From assembly GCF_000801105.2 (NCBI RefSeq), contig NC_079519.1, positions 32,153,288 through 32,217,287 on the forward strand: a stretch of 64,000 nucleotides of DNA. Reading direction: 5' to 3'. This document shows positions 1 to 9,912 of the stretch, one piece after another. The DNA is from Raphanus sativus (taxonomy: Eukaryota > Streptophyta > Magnoliopsida > Brassicales > Brassicaceae). Each line of letters opens with the position of its first letter. Position 1 is the stretch's first letter. A program made the position numbers and the translations under genes. A model generated the notes under the pieces. That model saw only the letters and a program-made list of their open reading frames with translations. It was not told the origin of the DNA and searched no databases.

Positions 1-1
1 A

Positions 2-58
2 TTAGGCCATGGGAAGAAGGGGACTTACAAGCATCTGGAATTTGGGTTTGAACACTGA
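2..58 (+). CDS. Possible C-terminal end of an upstream gene (partial)
   Basis: An open frame from the window edge ends at TGA 56-58 and reads as an 18-residue tail ending in YKHLEFGFEH, with the alternating aromatic pattern of a beta strand. In Arabidopsis the gene beyond GL1 (At3g27930) encodes the outer-membrane beta-barrel protein OM47 as I remember it, so this could be its last exon. The piece is too short to prove. An alternative terminal frame ending RWFSLPK-stop at 226-228 cannot be excluded. Confidence 0.25.
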   Translation, partial: LGHGKKGTYKHLEFGFEH

Positions 59-469
59 AGAGAAAATAGCCCACAAAATTCATTATGAAAATGATGATGA
101 TGATGATGGTTGATGATCTATCGTAGTCGTCGACAGTGAGCACTGGTGAATGGGGTGATTATATGGCAAACGGGTATGATAATTATGGGAGGAAGGAGCC
201 AAATCGGTGGTTCAGTCTTCCAAAGTAAATGTGCTTTGGCTTTTCCTTCTACTCCTACTCGAGTACCCCAAGACTTTCTCCACTACAACACATAAATGTA
301 CCCTAAATGTATGTGTATATTATTATTGTATATGTGCAAAATTTAAAGTCACTGCACCAGGTTGGGTAGCATCGATTTCACACGTTTCCCTCTTCTTTCC
401 AAGTTTAAGACCCTTAAACCCAATCATATTCCTTTGTGTAAATTACAGTAGAAGAAAACTTCATTGTAT
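59..469. other. Non-coding spacer before the GC-rich block
   Basis: I see no supported gene here. A short ATG-rich run near 88-112 and poly-pyrimidine tracts are present. The long plus-strand frame over 207-710 has no recognisable protein character. Confidence 0.4.
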
Positions 470-1737
470 TTATAAAAAAGTAGAGAGAGGAGAGAGAAGC
501 TTTTCTCTCTTTTGGCTCTCCCCAATCCGCCGTAAAACCCTAGCGTCTCTGTTTTTCAATCTCGCGTTCAAGGGGGCTGACGGCTTCTTTTTCTGTCGGT
601 TCCCTTCCTCCTCCGGTTCTGTGTTCGTTTTAGCCTCATACACCGACCCTAGCAACAGTCGTTACCCCTCTTTGTCTTGGTGCTCTGGATCTCTTCCGCG
701 TAAGACCTAACCGGAAGCTGTGGGTTCGTGCCTCTCTTCCCTGGAGCACAGACGAGGGCGTGACAGGTTGTGAATCTCGGTGGCCTTGTTTTCTCTGTCT
801 CTTGCGGCTGTCGGCGTCAGATCTGGGTCAGATCTCTGCTCCAAGATGGGTGGTTAGCTAGGGAGCGTCGCTGCCTCTCCTCTCACCTCCGTCTTGCCTC
901 CCGGTGGCTCAAGGGTCGTGTAGATTTCAGGGTTCTCTAGGACCTTTCCTCAGAAATTCAATTTCTGTGAGCGGCGGAGCAGAGGTACTCCGTTGAGAGC
1001 TCCTTCTTCTTGTCTCGAGCTTCAGCTGCTTTGGTAAACCTTATTTGCAGCTTGTTCTCTCCCTGTTGTGTCTCTGTTGGTTGAGTGCTTAGGGTTCTCC
1101 TAATGTGCTTGCTGCTAGTCACGATGTCAGAGATTTGTTGTTGCTGGTTCCACCTGTTGTTGAGGGGTCTATGGCTCCTCCTGTTCTCAATCCTTTGCCG
1201 AGTACCGAGATGTTCCTTTGGATAGCTCGATGTCTTCACTTATCTTTCGGGTCGCGTGGCCGGATTAGAGAGTATTATTCCGCCTGCGCTTGACCTTGGT
1301 TCTCATGCGCTTCATTGTAGGTTTTGACATCGTTGGCTGTCCAGATGTGAATCTCTCGAGTGGTTTCTTGGTGTTTGGTTCAACGAAGTCTTCCTCAGCT
1401 TGCACCGGTTTGGTTTTGCCGTGCCTTCCGTGTCGCAGCTTGAGAGTACCTTCGGGTTAGTCTTCGGCAATCCGACTCCTACTAACCTTCTCCTCCTCGT
1501 CATTCCCTTGGCCAGCCTGGGTACTTCGAAGAGTGTGTGCAAGGAAAAAGCTGTTGTTTGAAGCAGTATTTTAGTTTTATGTTTGTTCACTTGTGAACAT
1601 GATTAGAACTTCCCTTTGGTTCTATGGGTTTTTTTAACTTTTTTGCGACCCTTAGGATTCAGTTTAGCTTTCGAGCAAATGAGATTACAAATGCATTGTA
1701 ATCAAACTTTCATTACAAGTTAATGATATTTACATTC
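470..1737. other. GC-rich non-coding block, possible LINE or other retroelement part
   Basis: Composition changes sharply from AT-rich spacer to a CT-rich, GC-richer block. It starts with purine-pyrimidine leader-like sequence and an AAACCCTA motif near 534-542, and has no long reading frame. It ends in an AT-rich tail just before the assembly gap. It resembles the untranslated region of a plant LINE or a degenerate gene, but no reverse transcriptase or LTR is visible. It lies just 5' of the GL1 coding exon, so it may be an insertion near or in that gene. Confidence 0.3.
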
Positions 1738-1837
1738 NNNNNNNNNNNNNNNNNNNNNNNNNNNNNNNNNNNNNNNNNNNNNNNNNNNNNNNNNNNNNNN
1801 NNNNNNNNNNNNNNNNNNNNNNNNNNNNNNNNNNNNN
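1738..1837. other. Assembly gap (100 N)
   Basis: Exactly 100 Ns, a conventional placeholder for a gap of unknown length. The first two exons of the MYB gene that continues at 1898 are not visible upstream, so they most likely lie in this gap. Confidence 0.97.
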
Positions 1838-1841
1838 TCTG

Positions 1842-1884
1842 AAGTATGATATTTTTTTTTAGCAAAAAAAAAGTATGATATTTT
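1842..1884 (+). mobile_element. Micro-insertion with A tail and 14-bp target duplication
   Basis: The direct repeat aagtatgatatttt occurs at 1842-1855 and 1871-1884 and flanks a 15-nt insert ending in A7 (1856-1870). It sits in the second intron of the GL1 gene, 13 nt before the exon. The structure is that of a target-primed retroposition event reduced to its tail. Confidence 0.55.
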
Positions 1885-1897
1885 CTTTCCAATCCAG

Positions 1898-2327
1898 GTG
1901 GTCTTTGATAGCTAAAAGAGTACCTGGACGAACAGATAACCAAGTCAAGAATCACTGGAACACTCATCTCAGTAAGAAGTTCGTCGGAGATTATTCCTCC
2001 GCAGCCAAAACCACCGGAGAAGACAACTCTCCAGCGTCACTGCTCATTTCCGCCGCCACAGCTTCTAATCGTCAACACCAACAAGACAAAATCTGCGCCA
2101 AGAGCTTTGACGGCCTCGTACCAGCTTCGTACGAGAACAAAGCAAACATGGATTTGACACATAGCGACGTCGTATTGGGAAATACTAATCATCCAAGTCT
2201 CGACTTCAAAGAAAGAAACAACTTTGATGGCAGTAACGCTTTCTGGTTTAATGAAGACGAGTTCGAGCTCGTGAGTTCATTCGCTATGATGGATTTTGCT
2301 TCGAGTGATATTGGCTACTACCTCTAG
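1898..2327 (+). CDS. GL1: R2R3-MYB trichome regulator GLABRA1, 3' exon (partial gene)
   Basis: The last exon of an R2R3-MYB gene follows the splice acceptor AG at 1896-1897. The intron falls at the conserved place inside the R3 repeat. The exon begins with the R3 helices ([20 protein letters not shown], with the third regularly spaced Trp), followed by NTHLSKK and GDYSSA-KTTGED, which I recognise from GLABRA1, and it ends in an acidic tail with [18 protein letters not shown]1 works with bHLH proteins (GL3/EGL3) and TTG1 to start leaf trichomes and activates GL2. The bHLH-contact part of R3 and exons 1-2 are missing into the assembly gap. MYB23 and TT2 have different tails. The exon has no stop or frameshift. 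In Arabidopsis GL1 depends on a 3' enhancer, so the spacer after 2327 may be regulatory. Confidence 0.88.
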
Positions 2328-3730
2328 TTTCATAACTGTTAGTTTCATTACTATATTAATTCTGATTCACTATGGATATTTGATATAAATTAATGGAATA
2401 CGATCTACGAGTGCATCTCTCTATATATTCTCATACTAATTAAGACAGTGCAACGAACTGAACTTTTGTTTCTAACAATTCTCTTCTCTATTCTATATGC
2501 CTTGCTCGATCACTGAACCTGTCACGTTGCACTTACAGTGCCTTCACAACGAGTTGTACATTAAAAAAAACTGTCAACTTGGGGGAAAAATTGTTCAAAA
2601 TTAATAAAGAGAAGATAAACAATTAGTTTTGGTTTGTCAAAAAAAAAAATAGTTTTGGTATGACTATCGTACTTTTGAAAATGTAACATACCTTACGTTT
2701 ATTATGTACCGGCACTTAAAAACTTAATATGTTTTTTTCTTCTGTCCTCTCTTTTTTTACATTTACAGTTATTCCTTTTTTTTACAGTTATTCCTTAATA
2801 AATGAAGGAATTGTATGATATGTATGCGGTGAATATGAACCTGATATACAAGCCAAGAATCCAAATTAATGTCCTAGCTGTAACTCTGCAAATTATAACT
2901 ACCAAGATTAATAGTCATTTCAGAAATCATATGTATGCATGGGATTGGGATGGCATCCGAAGTTGAATAGTTGCATACTTTTTCTATTTTGAATTAAAAA
3001 TAAAATAAAAACAGAAACATAACTAATATTGTCACCGTGAGGCGTGAGTATCATGCACGTGGTGGCTCTTGTCTCTTAACTAGAAACATGAAAAGTTAGT
3101 TCAGAGCGCCAAAAGAACTGTGCTGAGTTCAGATTTGTAGATTGCATTTCTGTCCAACCAAAAATAGATATAACGATCTCTACCACTCTACGTAATAGAG
3201 AACTGTACTTGCACTGGTTAGCACACAACTAAGTTGTGATAAACTGGTGAGTGGTGACTTATCTACCGTGTTATAATAGGTACGGTATCCATTCCAAATT
3301 AACTATATAAACTAGATTTGAAAGCATGAGATGATTATTTTTTGTCTATAAAATTATTAACTCATTTGTAAATTCATAGTAGAAATAAAAATATGTTGTT
3401 TAACACGTTTCTACTTGATAAATATTTTGTATATTCAATGAAAGAATCTAAAAATGATAGCTATAAAAATGTCTACTCATTAGTTGTATGTATGCTGGTT
3501 TAGAAAAGTTGACATTAAATATTAATTAAAATGATAACTAGAATTTATTAAATAGGATTTATGTAAAACTATAGTTTTGTAAGAGCATATATTTAGGAGA
3601 TTTATGTAATATCAATTTAGAAAAGAAAAATATATGATTTAACATTATATCAGATAAAAATTATTCTTTTATAATTTATTTTATTTTACATTTCATACTA
3701 CTATTAAAAATGAAAATTTTGACCTGTATA
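2328..3730. other. AT-rich spacer downstream of GL1
   Basis: No open frame of interest. It contains a micro-insertion (2624-2659) and a 19-bp tandem duplication (tttacagttattcctt twice, 2762-2796). In Arabidopsis an enhancer needed for GL1 function lies 3' of the coding region, and the equivalent would lie here, but I cannot define it from sequence alone. Confidence 0.4.
2624..2659 (+). mobile_element. Micro-insertion with A tail and 10-bp target duplication
   Basis: tagttttggt is present at 2624-2633 and 2650-2659 and flanks ttgtc plus A11 (2634-2649). Confidence 0.5.
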
Positions 3731-3790
3731 TATAGCAAAGAAGCTTCCTTTATAGCAAAGAAAATTCCTTTATAGCAAAGAAAATTCCTC
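3731..3790. repeat. Three tandem 20-bp repeats
   Basis: Three consecutive 20-bp units begin with tatagcaaag at 3731, 3751 and 3771, and the second halves differ by only a few bases. They abut the left arm of the large inverted repeat that follows. Confidence 0.85.
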
Positions 3791-3904
3791 TATATATACG
3801 AGTCAAAAGTTTGTGTATTATATATACCAAAATAAATTAAAACTTCCTTTACTGAATATTTATTTTTGTATATATAATACACAAACTTTTGACTCGTATA
3901 TATA
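3791..3904. repeat. Near-perfect 44-bp inverted repeat (hairpin)
   Basis: Arms 3791-3834 and 3861-3904 are reverse complements with one mismatch, separated by a 26-bp loop. A transcript on either strand would fold into a long stem of small-RNA precursor size. It may be a MITE or a young inverted duplication, but no target duplication was found. Confidence 0.85.
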
Positions 3905-4493
3905 GAAGAAAAAATTTTGCTGGCTGGAATATTTCTTAAATAGGTTTATTTTGGAATATTCCTTAAATAGATTTATTTTTCTGACTGGTTTTAATTAATA
4001 ACAATTCACTAAAATTAAGAAATGACATGACATATAAATAACAAGGACATAATCCTATGAAAAGTTCTGATTTAAAATAATAAATAATAACTTATCGAAC
4101 GGTTAAATTTGTCCATTCAAAATTAACTATATAAACGATATAACCTATTAAACAGTAACCTTCTCTACCTTTAATCTGCTTCACGTATTCTTGGGCAATA
4201 GTTTCTTTTATACTTTCGAGTGCTTTCTGATAGTTCAGTTTTTGTTTTTTACATACAGTGATATATAAATTTGCGTACAGATCGACATTTACCATATACT
4301 GTGTATGACAGTAATTATCTCATTGAGGACACACAATACTTTGGGTAACAGCAATAATTGATTTTGAACCATTGACAAAAATAAAGATAACACAATCAGA
4401 ACCGTCTAATAGCATGTGCTACTGTAGCGGCCGAATAGAGTCTGAATTTAAAAATAAAAATATTAAGATATTTTAAAAGATAAGAGAAACTTT
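3905..4493. other. AT-rich spacer
   Basis: No gene recognised. An imperfect repeat of a ggaatatt-cttaaatag motif occurs at about 3926-3976. Confidence 0.4.
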
Positions 4494-4508
4494 ATATATA
4501 TAACTATT

Positions 4509-4819
4509 TTTTTTTTGAACGTCTGGATCGATTATTATCGATTAATTATGCTATTACAATTATGAGAATATTACAAAGACGATTATACAGCCGACAATTC
4601 TACCATCTTGTGAGAATACACGCCTGACTGCACCTCTCCGAGCCGTCCTATGAGATCCATGTTCGATGGTACGCTCTGCACCAAACTGAAAATCTCCTGT
4701 AATCCGTTTCTCCATAAGCTGCATAATTTGGTATTTTCTGGGGTTTGAACCCCAAACCTCCGGATGTAGAAGCATTACATGAACCCTTAGTCAAAACATC
4801 GGACCAAGGGAGCTTCCAC
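4509..4819 (-). mobile_element. tRNA-derived SINE, full length, with perfect 15-bp target duplications
   Basis: On the minus strand the element starts GTGGAAGCTCCCTTGGTCCG and has a polymerase III B-box-like stretch (GGGGTTCAAACCCC, about 4741-4754). It ends in an A8 tail preceded by GTTC (4509-4516 on the plus strand). The 15-bp sequence atatatataactatt is repeated exactly at 4494-4508 and 4820-4834. SINEs are non-autonomous and use LINE machinery for target-primed insertion. Identical duplications suggest a fairly recent insertion. Confidence 0.9.
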
Positions 4820-4921
4820 ATATATATAACTATTAGTTTTAAAATTATTTCGTAATATCGTTAAATATATAATTAATATTTTTGGAACAGGGCCTTAAAT
4901 TTTTTTGAGACGGCCCTGAAC

Positions 4922-5036
4922 ACAATTGATATAGGCATTATGCGAAAAGTAAATGATATGTGGCCTATATCAATTGTTTTCATTTTTATTTTTGTTAATG
5001 GTTCAAAATCAACTATTTTTATATCATTTACTTTTC
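4922..5036. repeat. Interleaved pair of perfect inverted repeats
   Basis: A 15-bp arm at 4922-4936 (acaattgatataggc) pairs with 4963-4977. A separate 16-bp arm at 4944-4959 (gaaaagtaaatgatat) pairs with 5021-5036. The stems overlap in order A-B-A'-B', which as RNA would give a pseudoknot-like topology or two alternative hairpins. Confidence 0.8.
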
Positions 5037-5099
5037 ATTTATTTATACTCAATTATTTTCTTATCCAAAAAATTTGGATTACCAAAGACATCATGCGCC

Positions 5100-5861
5100 A
5101 AAGCCCCTAATCCTAAAGCCGTCAGGCAGAAGTTCCTTAAGGCCGATATAGCATTCTATTCGCTTCAGGACAATATGTTTATTTGCCTTGTAGGAAATAG
5201 TAAGACATGTGAGATATGGGTAAAAAGACTATATGGTATATCAAATATTTATGAATTGGATTTTGGTCTAAGTTATATATGTATATATGGAACTCGTGGG
5301 ACGCAGCCAATGCTCAAATTTAAAGACTCTCTCGACTGTTGTTGGCTTGTAAATTCCAATTTGTGGGAAGTTCCTTATTCCTAAGAATCCTAACTATATC
5401 GTTTTCGGGTGCATGTTCCCGTTTCTGTTAGCTTTGTAAACTTTTGCCTAGTTTTCGAGGAATGCAACGTGACTTATAACTTGGTTCAAACTTTCAATAA
5501 ATTCTTTTAATCTGCTTACTCAATATGTTACTGTCTCCACCTATTAGGTCTCCACTTAAGAACATTATCCATTGGGCTTTAAGATGGCCTAATGTTCAGG
5601 CTAACAAACCCGCTGCTGTCCTAAGCAGCGCTAGTGGTTTTGGTGGAGAGGAAGATATCAGTATCATTTTCAAGAAACTGTGAGTATTCATTGATCTTCG
5701 TTTCATCAGCATTCAGAAACAAGAGTTAGCTCTGAGTGCGTTTCAGCCGCCTCTCATAAATTCGATGCAGAAGGAAACTTGGTCGATGAAGCAGCAGGAT
5801 AAGTTAAAACAAATCCTTGCCTCCTCACTCACATTTACTATGCGACTTCATCACTTTAAGG
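5100..5861 (+). pseudogene. NQR: NAD(P)H:quinone reductase (FMN-dependent), degenerate copy
   Basis: Disconnected pieces match the Arabidopsis flavin reductase NQR in the right order. An AVRQKFLKAD segment at about 5107-5150 corresponds to AFRQKILEAD. An LKN-WALR-PNVQANKPAAVLS segment with GFGG at about 5553-5645 corresponds to the FMN-binding loop region. A segment at about 5735-5858 corresponds to the AFQPP...LKQ...R C-terminus. The pieces lie in different frames: KFDAEGNLVDE is readable at about 5759-5792 only in another frame than the preceding AFQPP. About 350 bases of unrelated sequence separate the first two pieces; part of it (about 5160-5290) faintly resembles an F-box-associated domain. 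The N-terminal flavodoxin segment is absent. Position next to GL1 fits synteny with At3g27890. Confidence 0.75.
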
Positions 5862-6439
5862 TAAGAATGTGGAGGCAATTCTTGTACGAGACTGATCGTG
5901 TTATGAAAATAATGCCAATTATTGTGATAAGAAACAGTGTGTCATTGTTACTTACAAAGGTTTCTATTTCTCATTAATATTTTTTTGGTAAAAGATTAGC
6001 ATTGTTTATTCGTTTATATGATATACAAGTATATTTCTTAAACGAGTAATGATTTTATGTCTACAGAATTGCATTTTCGTTTTCTCATTATATTGGGTAT
6101 GTACAGGATCATAGATAGATAATAATACTCAGAAAATACAATAAAAACGTGTCTATGGTAACTTTAATAATGCGTACTTGTATAGTTGCCGAATGGGGTA
6201 CATACTCTAAACCCTAAACCCTAAATCCGTAGAAGCAAACAAGAGCCGGATCAATTTAAAATCTCTCAAATGGGTTATACACAATAACAAATTAAAAAAA
6301 TACAGAAAGTGAAAAATTCAAATATATATTTCACTGTTTCTAGGAAAAAAATTTGTTAGTGTTACACGAAATTTACTCTAATGTAGAAACCATCAAAGAT
6401 ATGATAATGTGGCAACAACTCCACGACGTTTATGTTAAT
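5862..6439. other. Spacer with a short telomere-like run
   Basis: No gene recognised. Two and a half copies of the plant telomere unit (taaaccctaaaccctaaat) lie at about 6207-6226. Confidence 0.5.
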
Positions 6440-6442
6440 ATA

Positions 6443-7105
6443 TGCCACATAAACAAAATAAATAATTATATGGTGGTAATATTACAATCGGGTTTATTTA
6501 ATTTTATATAAGTTAATGAGGTCAATATGTAATATGATAAACTTATAATCGACTAAAGCAAACCCGACCCGACCTAGCTTATTAAAATCCACCTTTATTC
6601 GACTGAAGTCCCCTATCTTCTCTAGAAATAAAAAAAATTAGAGTTCATAAAGAGAAAATCACATAAGAAATTGCTAGAAAGACAACATTTAATCATAAAC
6701 AAACCAAAAAAACTGAAAGTAGAAAACCATATAATTTTTACCTAATCGTGATCCCAGTATGATTACCCCTCTTCCTGCACCTAAGCCTTTAAAAACCACA
6801 CTATCTAGCACGAATTTCTCCAATGACTCACTCTGTCTCTTTCTCTCGATATCGGTCTCTCGGTTTTTCTCTGTCTTTGTCTTGGTAAGAAATCCTCAAA
6901 TCGACAAATTACATTTAAGGTTTGGTGGGGTAATTACTTAGGTTGGATCGAGTTATTTTTTAAGTTGGGTCAGGTTTTTGGTTTCAATTTGATTCTCTGA
7001 TTAATTACGGATTGACCTCATTATTTTAGAACAAAATCAATCAAACACAATTGTAATATTACCACTATATAATTATTTACTTTGTATATATATTTACATA
7101 AGTGT
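6443..7105. repeat. Diverged fold-back element
   Basis: The sequence around 6443-6527 is the imperfect reverse complement of about 7012-7105. Both contain atatggtggtaatattacaat or a close variant and end with gaggtca. Inner parts rich in cccgaccc also pair weakly (about 6560-6580 with 6955-6980). This is the layout of an old non-autonomous DNA transposon. No clean target duplication was found. Confidence 0.55.
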
Positions 7106-7693
7106 AATTATTGACACATTATAATGGATAGTGTCCACTTGACAAACTTTTTCCGTGTTTTTAGAGGTCATAACACCGAAGTGATGCAGGGTTCTACCCA
7201 ATAACAATTAAAATGGCAAGCACTGATACATTGGAAGTAACATGGTTTGAATTTTGTCCTCTAAAGATAGAAATCTCGGTTATAAGAAAGTTGTAATTAT
7301 GTCAGTGCATATACAATTGGTGTGACAGTGCTTTCGTGCCATAGTTGTTGAAACCTTACAGAGTAACACTATCTTCATCTCTTGTAAATCATCAGGCACT
7401 TGCTGGTTCATCTGTGAACAATGCCAAAGATTGGGTTCTATCTGTTTGCGAGAAATGTATCCAATAGTATCAAAAAGATATGTTGCCTAAAACCATTCTT
7501 CCACATCAGCAATATCCAATTGAATTAGTCTTTTTAATCAGATTTCTCCTACAAACTTCTAGATTTCCAAATTCTATAGATAAGAGAAGTATATGATATT
7601 GTTGAACTTTAAGCCAAAGGCATACATTAATAGGCTGCCAAAAGAAATTCACAAGAACGCCTAGGACTGATGATATTGAAATGTGAAAAATAA
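7106..7693. other. Spacer, nothing recognised
   Basis: Mixed-composition intergenic DNA without a supported gene or repeat. Confidence 0.4.
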
Positions 7694-7695
7694 TA

Positions 7696-7963
7696 CTCCC
7701 TCTGTTTTTTTAAAGATGTATGTTTCAGGAATTTTTTTTGTTTCAAAAAGATGTATTTTTTATATTTTCAATGTAATTTTTGTCAACTAATTATGAATAC
7801 TTGTGAATCTCAAAAACATTAATTGCATTTCTTGAAATTTTATTGGTTTAAAAATATAGGAAATATAAAATAACAAAAAACTATGCATAATAAGTAAATT
7901 TTAATATGTTTTATTAAAAAGTGTGAAAATATCAAAACATGTATTATTTAAAAACAGCGGGAG
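7696..7963. mobile_element. Stowaway-like MITE with TA target duplication
   Basis: The left end ctccctctgtttttttaaa and the right end read on the opposite strand (ctcccgctgtttttaaata) are near-identical terminal inverted repeats. TA lies on each side (7694-7695, 7964-7965). The CTCCCTC-G terminus and TA duplication are hallmarks of Tc1/mariner-derived Stowaway MITEs. It has no coding capacity. Confidence 0.85.
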
Positions 7964-8334
7964 TATGAGCTATTGTTTCCGCTGCGGGGCAACAGGTGAG
8001 TCTATCAAGACAATACCATATGAGAAATTATATTTAAAAAATCATCGCAACCAACCGAGTTAAGTACATCTCTTCAGCAAGATAAATGTCGGGAAAATAA
8101 AACAATTTCTAAAAAATAATTCAACAGAACAAAAATAATCAGATTTGAAGGGCTCAGAGTATTGCATAATCTGCTCAGCGAAGAGTTTATAAGACTCTTC
8201 TCATACAAGAGGTGTCAGAAATAATTAAGCATTATTCATCCTCGCCTGTAATCAACATTTTCAAAATCAGTATCAAAGAAAGAGCAAAACACTCACAGAG
8301 TTCCAAAATCGAAAAAACAAGTTATAAGCGGCGG

Positions 8335-8530
8335 ACAGAGACGCATAAGAATTAGGGTTTTTATTGTTTCAGTTGACGATGGAGGAAGCTTGAGAACCAT
8401 GAATGGTTATATATATAGATAATTGATGGGCTTATTTAAATTTTAGGCCCATCAAAATGCTCTCACACTGGTGCTCTCTTATTATTTCAGTCATCAGTAC
8501 GATTAAAATCATAGGCCATTTAGGCCCACA
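8335..8530 (-). promoter_or_regulatory. Promoter with site II elements, TATA box and telo-box
   Basis: On the minus strand there are two TGGGCC site II elements (8443-8449 and 8521-8527 on the plus strand), then a TATATATA run (8409-8417) and an AAACCCTAATT telo-box (8348-8359). Telo-box plus site II is known from plant promoters of ribosomal-protein and snoRNA genes. Downstream on the minus strand I find no protein gene. A C/D-box-like segment at about 8149-8247 (C-like AGGATGA, terminal CTGA) could be a snoRNA, but this is weak. Confidence 0.4.
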
Positions 8531-8621
8531 TAACAAAAGTTGATAGCTTTTTTCTTGTTCTGCAAAAGCTAGTCTCAGGCTTTGAACCTTTCATTTCCTT
8601 AAAAGCAAAACTAGTTAAGGA

Positions 8622-9025
8622 GTGGAACTAAACAGTCACCTTGCTTACCTTGTCCATCAAGTTTCATCTGCAATTCTACCTTCATCTCTCCTTCTGATTG
8701 ATCCAGCAAGGCTCTCATCTCCTCAAGCTTATTTTTCATACACTCGCCTCAGCTTCTTGCTTCTCTTTTGCGTTTTCAGGTGTTCCATAAGAAGGATACT
8801 TGAATTTGAAGGTAACGTTGGAAGTAGTAGCGAATGGGGCATATTTGACTAGTGAACTGTAGAAGGCATCTCCCATCAGATACACTCTGCGTTACTTCAG
8901 GCTGCTTATCTTTATCTGAAACCTTTCTATTGTAATAGCCTCCATTGTGATATGTAACGTTCCGATAAATGGACATAACTCTGCAAATAGTTTTCCGAGT
9001 ATGGTAGGATTTACACAAACACAAC
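8622..9025 (-). pseudogene. Decayed coding fragment, unknown family
   Basis: Minus-strand reading gives coding-like stretches: an IYRNVTYHNGGYYNRKVSDK segment (about 8900-8975), a VKYAPFATTSNVTFKFKYPS segment (about 8785-8850), then an acidic helical segment with KLEEMRALLDQSEGEMK that ends at a good donor (AAG|GTAAGC, about 8648). They are in different frames, with a one-base shift near 8742, so no intact protein is made. I do not recognise the family. Confidence 0.45.
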
Positions 9026-9059
9026 CATTTGTCATTATATTACACAAATAAAAAAAGGA

Positions 9060-9131
9060 GGGGCGTTCCGAGAATCGAACTCGGGACCTCTCGCACCCAA
9101 AGCGAGAATCATACCACTAGACCAAACGCCC
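9060..9131 (-). tRNA. tRNA-Pro (TGG anticodon)
   Basis: The minus strand gives a complete cloverleaf: acceptor GGGCGTT/AACGCCC, D arm with TGGTCTAGTGGTA, anticodon arm TCTCGC-TTTGGGT-GCGAGA with anticodon TGG, and T arm with GTTCGATTC. There is no intron, the gene has 72 nt with C as discriminator, and a T-run terminator follows downstream. The A box and B box are intact, so it should be functional. Confidence 0.96.
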
Positions 9132-9912
9132 ATACTGTTATAATGAGTGTATTACCAAATGAATTGCTATCTAGTTTTCAAAATTTGTAACTAGTGAAAC
9201 TTTCTTCATTTTAGAAAGCATACTATAATCGTATACACACCACAATATTGATGGATCCCTAACCTTTTACGCTTTCTAGAACTTTTCTGCTTGTGTTTTT
9301 GGCGTAGACAGTGTTGTTAATAAGCATTCTTAAACGTTGACATAAATATCTTGGATGATCGATCATTTTTTTTTTTTAGCTGGCCACAAGATATGGCTAA
9401 ATCATTGAAAAACGTTTTATAGACTGTATTTCCTAGCCGTTGTTAAGAGTATCGTAATCTTTCTTCTCGGTGGTTTATGCTCTTATAAAGTTGCTCAATT
9501 CTTCATAGCTTTTTTAGTTATAATAGTTTTCATTAAGCAATGAAGAAAGTGTTTGACAAAAAAAAAAAAAAAAAAAAAAAAAGCAATGAAGAAAGTTTGG
9601 CGGCAAAAGCTGAAACAACAAGATGGGCTGGCCCAGGCCAGTGCGAACGAGTTAAGCTTATCGAGTCAGTCAACACAACAGAAGCCCATTGAGAAGTTAC
9701 TACTATTTCCACTGGTGGAAACAAAAGTTGCTTATGGGTGTGTCCTGTCCCCAACGATCAAGCAAAGGCTTTCTCTGACCTAACCTAAGCCTGATTTCAA
9801 AGTTCGATCCAGCTAAACGCAAACTGATTCACATTACAATATTTTCTCAGAGCTAAACCAATAATTCCAGAAACGAAAAACACTTTGAAACAAATTATTA
9901 TTTTTAAAAAAG
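9132..9912. other. Spacer between tRNA-Pro and RPL12
   Basis: No gene supported. It holds the poly-A micro-insertion at 9535-9596. The weak open frames around it are translations of the A-run. Confidence 0.5.
9535..9596 (+). mobile_element. Micro-insertion with long A tail and 16-bp target duplication
   Basis: aagcaatgaagaaagt occurs at 9535-9550 and 9581-9596. Between the copies lies only gtttgac followed by about 23 As. This is the clearest example in the window of a retroposed tail without a body. Confidence 0.65.

Noticed and set aside
207..710. 167-codon plus-strand frame upstream of GL1
   Set aside because: Low-complexity, Phe/Ser/Leu-rich translation of CT-rich DNA, and it crosses the composition boundary at 470.
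2762..2796. Another micro-insertion
   Set aside because: The two repeats are separated by only ttt, which a simple 19-bp tandem duplication explains better.
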